Below, in pieces: positions 5,901 to 11,289 of a DNA stretch of 11,289 bases. A model generated the notes under the pieces. That model saw nothing but the letters and a program-made list of their open reading frames with translations, was not told where the DNA came from and searched no databases. The stretch covers positions 1 to 11,289 of the forward strand of contig CAJODU010000041.1 in the NCBI GenBank assembly GCA_905233325.1. Reading direction: 5' to 3'. A program made the translations under genes and the position numbers. Each line of letters opens with the position of its first letter. Position 1 is the stretch's first letter. Source of the DNA: an uncultured Selenomonadaceae bacterium. Lineage in GTDB: Bacteria > Bacillota > Negativicutes > Selenomonadales > Selenomonadaceae.

Positions 5901-8123
5901 TCAATCAAAATCATTTTGCGCAGATTGTTCTTGTTCACTTTCTTCAATGAGCCGGCGATACGGACCGTTATTTTTTATCATATCTTGATGTCTGCCGCGT
6001 TCGACAACTTTTCCTTGTTCAAGAACAATAATTTCGTCAGCGTCGCGAATTGTTGAAAGTCTATGTGCAACGATAAGGCAGGAACAGCCGCGCCTTCTGA
6101 TATTCTCAAGGATAACAGCTTCTGTCATAGGATCAAGCGCACTGGTCGCTTCGTCAAGTATGAGAAGTGCAGGATTTGTTGCTAATGCTCTTGCAATTTC
6201 AAACCGCTGACGCTGTCCTCCGCTGAAATTTAAACCGCCTTCCGCGACTTCAGCCTCATAACCGCCGGAGAGTCTCAAGATATCATCATGGATACAGGCG
6301 TCTTTCGCAGCTTGGATAATATCACTCTTAGGTATAGAGTTGTCGAACATTGAGATGTTATCTCTGATAGTGCCGGAAATCTGAAAAACGTCTTGGTCAA
6401 CGACTGAAATGGAATTGGTGAGAACAGGGCGCGGAATAGTGCTTCGTTTCATGCCGTCCAACAGCACATCACCCGACCACTCTTCATAAAGACCGGAAAC
6501 GACTTTAGCCAAAGTGGATTTGCCGCTGCCACTCGCGCCGACGATTGCAGCCCAGCGACCAGGCTCAAGATGAAGGTTAAAATTTTCGAGCAGTGGAGGA
6601 TCAAGAGGACTGTAGCCGAAGGACACATCTTTTAAAGTAAGTTCGCCGGACAGACGAGGTTTGTCGTCTATCCTCTCGTCGCTGTCCTCTGAATAATTCA
6701 GACTGTCAATCTTATAACGACGGACATCATCAAGTCGCTGCATTTGCATTTCAACATTCTGAAAAGTAGCACCAAAAGCAAGCAGTTTATTAAAAGGTTC
6801 TTGAAATCTCGCCAGCAAATTTTGAAAAGCCATATAAATACCGGCAGTCATAATACCTTCCATAATAGAGAAGCCGCCAACAGTCATAATGAGTGCAGGA
6901 GTAATTCCAGCGAGAAGCGCAGGAAGCAGTTTCATTTTGAGTGTCCACATTTGCATTTCTTGAGTAGAACGAATAACTTTAGCCTTGTAACCTGCCCACT
7001 TCGCGAAAAGCTCTCCCTCAGTGCCATTGCCTTTGACACTTTCAATAATTTGCATACCTGCCGCCATAACTCCATAAGATTTTCCGGCGTCCTGCTGAGT
7101 TTTCATAGTGAGGTCAGTGAGGCGGCGGCGCATATAAATCAGCAGACCAAGATTGAGGAAGCTGATTGAAACTCCAATCAAAGTCAAAGGCACGCTGTAT
7201 TGAAAAAGCAGAATCAAATAGAACAGAGCAATAAAAAAATCTAAAACTGAAGTCGCTGCTTGATTTGAGAGTACTTGAGCATTAGCCTCATTCAATTTGA
7301 TTCGAGAAGCAATATCAGCAGAATAGCGTTGTTGAAAGAAAGTCATAGGCAGACGAATCACATGCCAAAAGAACTCGGACGAATCAGCCAGAGTCAATTT
7401 CTTTTGCCAGATAGTAAGGACAACAGCTCTCATCCACTCCAGAAGAGCAGTCAAAACGGCAGTACCAATCATAGCCGCAACAAGGTAAGTAAGCCAATCG
7501 GGCCGCTTCATCGTCAAAATGTCATCAAGGAAAATTTGATTCATCACCGGTGCCGCCAATCCGGGCAAAATCATAAAGAGACTCATAAACATAACAAAAA
7601 GCAAAGCCCATTTATCCTTAATGAGTTTTGCCGCGAGGTCTTTAAAAACGTTATAGCGATGACCGGTCTTCTCGAAATTTTCACTCGGTCGAATTTTGAG
7701 ATAAATGCCTGTGTATGAAGTGATAAACTCCGCCCAAGGGACAACTCGTCTGCCCATCGCCGGATCATTGAGAAAAATATTATCGCCCTCAAAACCTTCC
7801 ATGACAACGAAATGGTTAAACTCCCAAAAGAGAATCAGAGGAAAATCCTTCTTAAGCAGCGTTTTTGGCTTGCCGGCAAAACCTTTGGCAGTGCAACCGT
7901 GAGCCTTAGCAGCTTTTAAAATATTTTCGGCGTTTGAGCCGTCACGAGTAACTCCGCAGTCCTGCCTCAACTTTTCGAGAGGAATCCAGCGGCCGAAGTG
8001 AGCAAGAACCATAGCTAAGGACGCCGCTCCGCATTCGGTAGCTTCCATTTGTAAAACCGTCGGCACTTCAGCGCGTCTCTTCGGTGGTCTTAAATTTTTC
8101 AGTCGTTCCTTAATATTCATCAT
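5901..8123 (-). CDS. NHLM-type peptidase-containing ABC exporter (C39 domain)
   Basis: A 740-aa bifunctional peptidase and exporter. Residues 20-140 are a C39 cysteine protease: Gln25 (oxyanion hole), Cys31 in QMEATECGAAS, His104 in EFNHFVVMEG and Asp120 in LNDPAMG are all present, so it should be active. Residues 165-450 hold the transmembrane domain. The ATPase has Walker A GASGSGKST at 529, signature FSGGQRQR at 633, Walker B LLILDEATSALD at 653 and His687. Such proteins cut leaders after the double glycine while exporting the product, and the four precursors here all end their leader in AGG. The start ATG at 8123 overlaps the end region of the HlyD-like gene, whose final codons contain its GAGGAG ribosome site. 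An ATG directly after is an equal alternative start. Confidence 0.95.
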   Translation of the reverse strand: MMNIKERLKNLRPPKRRAEVPTVLQMEATECGAASLAMVLAHFGRWIPLEKLRQDCGVTRDGSNAENILKAAKAHGCTAKGFAGKPKTLLKKDFPLILFWEFNHFVVMEGFEGDNIFLNDPAMGRRVVPWAEFITSYTGIYLKIRPSENFEKTGHRYNVFKDLAAKLIKDKWALLFVMFMSLFMILPGLAAPVMNQIFLDDILTMKRPDWLTYLVAAMIGTAVLTALLEWMRAVVLTIWQKKLTLADSSEFFWHVIRLPMTFFQQRYSADIASRIKLNEANAQVLSNQAATSVLDFFIALFYLILLFQYSVPLTLIGVSISFLNLGLLIYMRRRLTDLTMKTQQDAGKSYGVMAAGMQIIESVKGNGTEGELFAKWAGYKAKVIRSTQEMQMWTLKMKLLPALLAGITPALIMTVGGFSIMEGIMTAGIYMAFQNLLARFQEPFNKLLAFGATFQNVEMQMQRLDDVRRYKIDSLNYSEDSDERIDDKPRLSGELTLKDVSFGYSPLDPPLLENFNLHLEPGRWAAIVGASGSGKSTLAKVVSGLYEEWSGDVLLDGMKRSTIPRPVLTNSISVVDQDVFQISGTIRDNISMFDNSIPKSDIIQAAKDACIHDDILRLSGGYEAEVAEGGLNFSGGQRQRFEIARALATNPALLILDEATSALDPMTEAVILENIRRRGCSCLIVAHRLSTIRDADEIIVLEQGKVVERGRHQDMIKNNGPYRRLIEESEQEQSAQNDFD

Positions 8124-8124
8124 C

Positions 8125-9081
8125 TCACCTGCTCCTCAAGAATTGACTGATCTTGTAAAAAACCTTTTCAATAGGAGGCTGGCGATCAATCACAATGGAA
8201 CCCGTACAATAACTACCTGGAGTAATAGGTTTATGCTTTCCAACTATCGAAGTCCACAAGTAGCCCGATTCGGAATCAGAATCCTTAATAAGGTCAAAGC
8301 GAATTTCGACAACTGCCCCGCCGCCTTGATTTAAAATATATTGAGCAAGCGTAGTATTTCCAACGGCTTTAACGATACTATCAGAAGTAATCGGGTACTG
8401 CGAAGTATTCCTGACCACACCGATTAGCGAACCGGTCTGCGAAACGTCAACACCATTCGGTGCAAGTTGAATAGTCATACCCGGTTCAACACGTTTGCCC
8501 TTGTCAACCGGAATGTAAAAAACGCCCTTGAGTTCGTCGCGATTTTGAGTGATTCTAACCGTACAAATAGGGCTCCCAGCCGAAATAACACTTCCCTCTT
8601 CAGCCATAACCTCGTCAATTATGCCGTCATAGTCGCTCAAAATGTCCTCGCGAGCGGTTTGTTGATGACGTTTTGCGTCGTATTGATAAACGCGTCCTTG
8701 AGCGTCGCGGTCATTAGTCGCCAAGTCTAAACCGTACTGCGCCATACGAGTATCCGCTGATTGTTCGGGTTGTTCCATATGAGCAATGATATCGCCTTTG
8801 TGCACGACATCGCCGGTCTTAACGTAAATATCAGTGAGTTTGCCGCTTGCCGCGTGAGTGATACTTCCAACTCCGGCAGAATCGAGAATCATTCCAAAGC
8901 CGTCAGCCTTTTCAGTGAAACTGCCCATAAACGACCAAATAACAATGGCAAAGAATAGCACACCGACTGCGGCAAGCCCCATCCAACCGATTGAGTTAGT
9001 TATATGAATCATGGAGTCGAGTTTTTCCGGCGAGCGCAGCTTATCAAGAGCAGCTCTATTAAAAAGTTTATCATTTAACAT
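8125..9081 (-). CDS. NHLM-type HlyD-like secretion adaptor
   Basis: A 318-aa membrane fusion protein. A short cytoplasmic N-terminus is followed by one membrane segment at about residues 33-53 (GLAAVGVLFFAIVIW). The first half of the biotinyl-lipoyl-like fold lies around 70-110 (GKLTDIYVKTGDVVHKGDII) and the second around 145-175 (SDYDGIIDEVMAEEGSVISAG), separated by an unusually short stretch instead of the long coiled-coil of classic HlyD. A beta-barrel domain follows from 185 on. This compact form is typical of NHLM secretion proteins. It sits directly before the C39 exporter (1-bp gap) and is expected to dock on the transporter pair. The ribosome site is weak: AGGGG lies 10 nt or more before the ATG. 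Confidence 0.88.
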   Translation of the reverse strand: MLNDKLFNRAALDKLRSPEKLDSMIHITNSIGWMGLAAVGVLFFAIVIWSFMGSFTEKADGFGMILDSAGVGSITHAASGKLTDIYVKTGDVVHKGDIIAHMEQPEQSADTRMAQYGLDLATNDRDAQGRVYQYDAKRHQQTAREDILSDYDGIIDEVMAEEGSVISAGSPICTVRITQNRDELKGVFYIPVDKGKRVEPGMTIQLAPNGVDVSQTGSLIGVVRNTSQYPITSDSIVKAVGNTTLAQYILNQGGGAVVEIRFDLIKDSDSESGYLWTSIVGKHKPITPGSYCTGSIVIDRQPPIEKVFYKISQFLRSR

Positions 9082-9121
9082 CTCTAATTAACCCCTATTT
9101 TCTAATGTATAATGCTTTTTT

Positions 9122-9198
9122 AATGCAGAATGTAGAATGCTGAATGCAGAATTGGGAGTTCGGAGTCATTCTGCATTCTTAATTCTTAATTCTGCATT
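9122..9198. repeat. Long imperfect inverted repeat overlapping the adaptor gene's 3' end
   Basis: Two 31-nt arms, 9122-9152 and 9168-9198, pair at 26 of 31 positions around a 15-nt loop. Each arm is built from AATGCAGAAT units. The right arm covers the last codons and the TAA of the upstream adaptor gene (Met-Gln-Asn-stop is the repeat unit itself). As RNA this is a long hairpin between the two adaptor genes and could lower read-through, protect the 3' end, or be a mobile repeat that landed at the gene's end. There is no strong U tract on either side, so a simple terminator is less likely. Confidence 0.75.
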
Positions 9199-10346
9199 AA
9201 ATTAGCCGTTACGGCAATGCCATCAACAAGTCCTTCCATTCCGCCCGTAACAACGACTTCGCCCTCTTTAAGACCGGCAAGAACTTCAATATATTCGCCG
9301 TCGTTGGCACCGGTTTTAATTGACCGCTTCTCTATCGTGTTATCAGCTTTGACAACAAAGATAAAATTTTTGCTTTTATCGGCTATCGCGGACAAAGGAA
9401 CGGTTAGGCATTTGTGGCCGCTGCGAGCTTTAAAACTGACTGCGCCATAAGTCTGCGGCTCAAGAATACCGGATTTATTATCGACTTCAAATAAAACATT
9501 TCTCATTGCGGCAGGTTCAGAAATAGGAGGGGTAATTTCGACTATCGAAGCTGAAAAAGTTTGATTACTGCCAAGATTCCCTGTCTCAAAATCGGTACTA
9601 TAAACCTTTTGAAAGTCCTTCTTACTGAAATATAAATCAGTCACTTGACCAACATTTAAATAGCGAGCGACTGAATCTTCAACCGGCAAAGTGAAGTAAA
9701 GAGTAGAAAAGTCGCCAACGAGAGCAAGAGAAGTACCGGCTTGAACATAAGCCCCCTGCTGACGATATACAACTAAAATTTTACCGTCGATTGGCGCGGT
9801 GACTTGTTGGCGGGAATTTTGAACAATGAGCTGCGATTTCTTAGCCTGAGCAGCTTTTAAAGACGCCTCAGCTGCAACAAAAGCTGCTTCTGCCTCGTCA
9901 TACTGAATAGCAGAAACCGCTTCTGTTTCGATTAAGAGTTGATAGCGTTGAAAAGTATTAGAGGCACGCTTGAGTTCAGAATTAGCCTTCAAAATATTAG
10001 CCTCTGCCTCTTGAAGCTGAAGAGCGATGTCCTCATTTTCGATGATGAAAATAACATCACCCTGTAGGACAAAAGAATTTTTGGGCTGGAGGACTTGAGA
10101 TAGTGTACCGTCAATAAGCGCGACGGCATCTGCCATAGCGTTAGAATAAAGATTAACAGTTGATATTTGAACGCGCGGGGCAATTTCTCGCGGCATTACC
10201 TTAGCACAGGGAACTTCTAGTCGATTTTCTTCCATGCGCCGAGTTATTTGAAACTCACCGCGCTCATTGAGCCAAGCACCGTAATTAATTATGCCAATGC
10301 TAAGAATTAAAATAATTGCAAGTCCCAAGATGAAATATTTTTTCAA
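9186..10346 (-). CDS. RND-type periplasmic adaptor (membrane fusion protein)
   Basis: A 386-aa adaptor of the efflux type. Residues 5-24 are a single N-terminal membrane anchor with no lipobox. Residues 85-118 and 180-215 form the two halves of the lipoyl domain (GTLSQVLQPKNSFVLQGDVI and APIDGKILVVYRQQGAYVQAG). Residues 110-178 are an Ala/Glu-rich helical hairpin. A beta-barrel and a membrane-proximal domain (KEGEVVVTGGMEGLVDGIAV) complete the chain. The start is TTG at 10346, supported by AGGGG 7 nt upstream and by the lack of an in-frame alternative. It is the first gene of the export block. Such adaptors normally bridge an inner-membrane pump to a TolC-like channel, which implies an outer membrane. 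No pump or channel of that type is visible, so it may serve the NHLM exporters. Confidence 0.9.
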   Translation of the reverse strand: MKKYFILGLAIILILSIGIINYGAWLNERGEFQITRRMEENRLEVPCAKVMPREIAPRVQISTVNLYSNAMADAVALIDGTLSQVLQPKNSFVLQGDVIFIIENEDIALQLQEAEANILKANSELKRASNTFQRYQLLIETEAVSAIQYDEAEAAFVAAEASLKAAQAKKSQLIVQNSRQQVTAPIDGKILVVYRQQGAYVQAGTSLALVGDFSTLYFTLPVEDSVARYLNVGQVTDLYFSKKDFQKVYSTDFETGNLGSNQTFSASIVEITPPISEPAAMRNVLFEVDNKSGILEPQTYGAVSFKARSGHKCLTVPLSAIADKSKNFIFVVKADNTIEKRSIKTGANDGEYIEVLAGLKEGEVVVTGGMEGLVDGIAVTANLMQN

Positions 10347-10371
10347 AACAACACCCCTGCTTTCTAATATT

Positions 10372-10399
10372 AAAATACGACAGAAAATGGGAGTGTAAA
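10372..10399 (-). promoter_or_regulatory. Candidate promoter of the export operon, -35 inside the mobile element
   Basis: On the minus strand TTTACA (10394-10399) is followed after 16 nt by TATTTT (10372-10377). The boxes match the housekeeping consensus at 5 of 6 and 4 of 6 positions. A transcript would start near 10365, leaving room for the AGGGG ribosome site and the TTG start at 10346. The -35 lies within the terminal inverted repeat of the element at 10389-10478 and the -10 in host DNA. Outward -35 boxes in element ends that form hybrid promoters are known for IS256-type elements. Confidence 0.4.
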
Positions 10400-10478
10400 T
10401 TTTTTTGTGTAATTGCGATGGTCGATGCTGTCGTGGCGCGATTTGTGATTGGACTTACACAAAATTTCTGACACTCCC
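10389..10478. mobile_element. 90-bp MITE-like element, IS256-type ends, 8-bp target duplication
   Basis: The terminal inverted repeats are 24 nt (10389-10412 and 10455-10478), identical at 19 of 24 positions, with both tips reading GGGAGTGT and inner ends GTGTAA. The element is flanked without gaps by the exact direct repeat CAGAAAAT (10381-10388 and 10479-10486), as expected for a target-site duplication. IS256-family elements have repeats of about this length and 8-9 bp duplications, and a scrap of that transposase lies 260 bp away. The 42-bp interior has no coding capacity, so it must have moved in trans or is an internal deletion of a full element. Confidence 0.75.
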
Positions 10479-10504
10479 CAGAAAATTGGGTTGCGATGAT
10501 CTAT

Positions 10505-10556
10505 CCTCATTTTCAACGTGTGGATAACTCGTCTATAAATAGACACAAAAATGAGG
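10505..10556. repeat. Nested inverted repeats (9-bp arms around a 14-bp palindrome)
   Basis: CCTCATTTT (10505-10513) pairs perfectly with AAAATGAGG (10548-10556). Between them lies the palindrome GTCTATAAATAGAC (10531-10544; 6-bp arms, 2-nt centre). The right arm shares its last three bases with the stem of the next hairpin, so the two structures exclude each other. It could be a protein binding site or a folded leader RNA. No target is known. Confidence 0.4.
10519..10527 (-). other. Consensus DnaA-box match
   Basis: The minus strand reads TTATCCACA, the full consensus DnaA box. An exact 9-mer on either strand is expected by chance less than once in ten windows of this size, so it is notable but not decisive. 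It stands alone: I found no second box or iteron set, although a strongly AT-rich stretch follows at 10577-10740. Confidence 0.3.
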
Positions 10557-10576
10557 AAGGCAAGCTAATCCTTCCT
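10554..10576 (-). terminator. Terminator-like hairpin after the right-hand gene
   Basis: AGGAAGG (10554-10560) and CCTTCCT (10570-10576) form a perfect 7-bp stem with a 9-nt loop. On the minus strand the stem is followed by CATTTTTGTG, a short T run, so it could end transcripts coming from the gene at 10863-11289 before the export operon. T-rich DNA on the other side would also allow weak activity on the plus strand. Confidence 0.45.
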
Positions 10577-10742
10577 TACTTTAAATTTTTTGCGAATTAA
10601 AAAAACTATTCCCCCCCTTTTTTTTTTATTAATGAGTTAAACACCTTATTTATAATCATTTTGTCCACTCCTATCAAATTTTTAATGTAGAATGTGAAGG
10701 AACGTTACCTAATTCCTCATTATTTTTTCAAATACTCATTCT

Positions 10743-10862
10743 CTAATTTATGGTGCACCAAGTCTTAAAGCGGCTCAGGTTGAATTTGAGCGTTTCTGCC
10801 AAGTTTGGAGTAAATATCTGGGGGGTGTAGGTTGCCTAGACAACCCGCGCCGTCGGTTTTGC
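10743..10862 (+). pseudogene. Scrap of an IS256/Mutator-type transposase
   Basis: The plus-strand frame starting at 10743 reads LIYGAPSLKAAQVEFERFCQ followed by VWSKYLGGV. This fits the Mutator-family segment that normally reads approximately LKxIYxAP, then AA, then F..KW..KYP, before the conserved YTTNAIE. After about 30 residues the match fades into GCLDNPRRRF and the frame runs into the 3' end of the opposing gene, so the precise end is uncertain. Everything upstream and downstream of a transposase is missing. With the IS256-like ends of the element at 10389-10478 it shows past activity of this family beside the RiPP locus. Confidence 0.55.
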
Positions 10863-11289
10863 CTACTTCTGCATAACATTCGTCTTAACCTCTGATATAT
10901 TAGGTTTGAAGTCAATATATTGCTTTTCAAAATCCTCGTAATCATAAGGATCAACATTTTCACGATAATGCCATTCGATTAACATTCGATTATCAACCAA
11001 TGCTTCAAGGGCATTTTCAAAGGGTTTTAAAATTCTAATACGCCAGCCACCTTTGCCACCTTGCTTAGTATAAATTTTTTCTTGACCATTTACTTGGGTA
11101 ATTTCTTCATCGACAGACAAATCTTCGTATTTAGGAATAGCGGGCATAGCTTTTAACAAATTTTTCACTGCAATGATAGTGGCTTGGGATTTGCCTTTAT
11201 TCAGACTATAATATTCATTGAGTTTAGAAGCTAAAGCAATAGCATTGGCATTGCGTTGAGCATTTAATTTAAAAATTTCCTCATGAACG
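10863..11289 (-). CDS. C-terminal part of an unrecognised protein, possibly replication-related
   Basis: The frame is open from the window edge to TAG at 10863-10865, 141 codons with no start needed inside the window; a GTG at 11168 exists but the frame continues upstream of it with protein-like sequence (LNAQRNANAIALASKLNEYY). The segments GKSQATIIAVKNLLKAMP, RIRILKPFENALEALVDNRM and YDYEDFEKQYIDFKP give a helical layout that may include a winged helix. The pattern KPFxxALxALxxxxxLxxW resembles, from memory, C-termini of plasmid or mobile-element replication proteins in Firmicutes, but I cannot confirm this. It ends about 500 bp before the export operon and seems a separate unit that closes with the hairpin at 10554-10576. 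Confidence 0.6.
   Translation of the reverse strand, partial: VHEEIFKLNAQRNANAIALASKLNEYYSLNKGKSQATIIAVKNLLKAMPAIPKYEDLSVDEEITQVNGQEKIYTKQGGKGGWRIRILKPFENALEALVDNRMLIEWHYRENVDPYDYEDFEKQYIDFKPNISEVKTNVMQK

Larger units (their letters stand above)
10347..10862. other. 516-bp spacer, no intact gene
   Basis: From left to right it contains a candidate promoter for the export operon, a MITE-like element, a DnaA-box match, nested inverted repeats with a terminator-like hairpin, a C7T10 homopolymer tract at 10611-10627, a single repeat unit at 10684-10694, and a transposase scrap. The 10577-10740 part is very AT-rich. I see no complete protein gene or recognisable RNA gene in it. Confidence 0.8.

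Noticed and set aside
6744..7718. Two plus-strand open frames of 141 and 147 codons
   Set aside because: They lie antisense within the C39 exporter gene, have low-complexity composition, no ribosome site and no recognisable domain; they are frame shadows.
9122..9198. Rho-independent terminator between the two adaptor genes
   Set aside because: The hairpin is long and AT-rich with no adjoining strong T tract on the minus strand, and the genes form one functional block; a repeat element fits better.
10413..10498. Direct repeat TTGCGATG at 10413-10420 and 10491-10498
   Set aside because: Only 8-11 bp with one mismatch and no relation to the element boundaries; the CAGAAAAT duplication explains the insertion fully, so this is probably chance.
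10830..10845. Near-palindrome GGTTGCCTAGACAACC as an attachment site
   Set aside because: There is no second copy in the window and no recombinase gene; it lies within the decayed transposase frame and may just be a small hairpin.

Overview
The window holds most of a ribosomally made, post-translationally modified peptide (RiPP) locus. Every confident gene lies on the minus strand, so the locus reads from right to left. The organism is probably an anaerobic, moderately AT-rich Firmicute with an outer membrane, of the Negativicutes type. This is inference: it rests on NHLM-type export genes, Nif11-like leaders and an ECF sigma factor occurring beside an RND-style periplasmic adaptor. No taxonomic marker is present. 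TGA serves as an ordinary stop for several genes.

Layout in transcription order. (1) 11289-10863: the 3' part of an unrecognised protein, with some resemblance to the C-termini of plasmid-type replication proteins. (2) 10862-10347: a gene-poor spacer. It holds an IS256-type transposase scrap, a C7T10 tract, a terminator-like hairpin, a consensus DnaA box and a 90-bp MITE-like element with terminal inverted repeats and an exact 8-bp target duplication. The edge of this element may supply the -35 box for the operon. (3) 10346-3192: the export machinery, made of an RND-type adaptor, an NHLM HlyD-like protein, a C39-peptidase ABC exporter and a second NHLM ABC protein with a long N-terminal extension. 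(4) 3191-2426: an ECF sigma factor and a 66-aa acidic/basic small protein. (5) 2413-345: four Nif11-like, double-glycine precursors. One (D) has TGA directly after its GG. It is separated from the other three (C, B, A) by a 313-aa protein whose predicted strand/helix order suggests an ABBA-type prenyltransferase. (6) 328-1: the N-terminal part of a radical SAM enzyme. The window ends just after the second Cys of its CxxxC motif.

Proposed working (inference): the sigma factor controls the locus. The radical SAM enzyme, and perhaps the 313-aa protein, modify the short Trp/Cys-rich cores while the Nif11 leader is attached. The C39 domain cuts after Gly-Gly during export, and the HlyD-like and RND-type adaptors carry the product across the envelope. 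The leaders are almost identical while the cores are only 12-14 residues and differ completely, so the locus looks like a small combinatorial peptide library. No outer-membrane channel or immunity gene is visible here.
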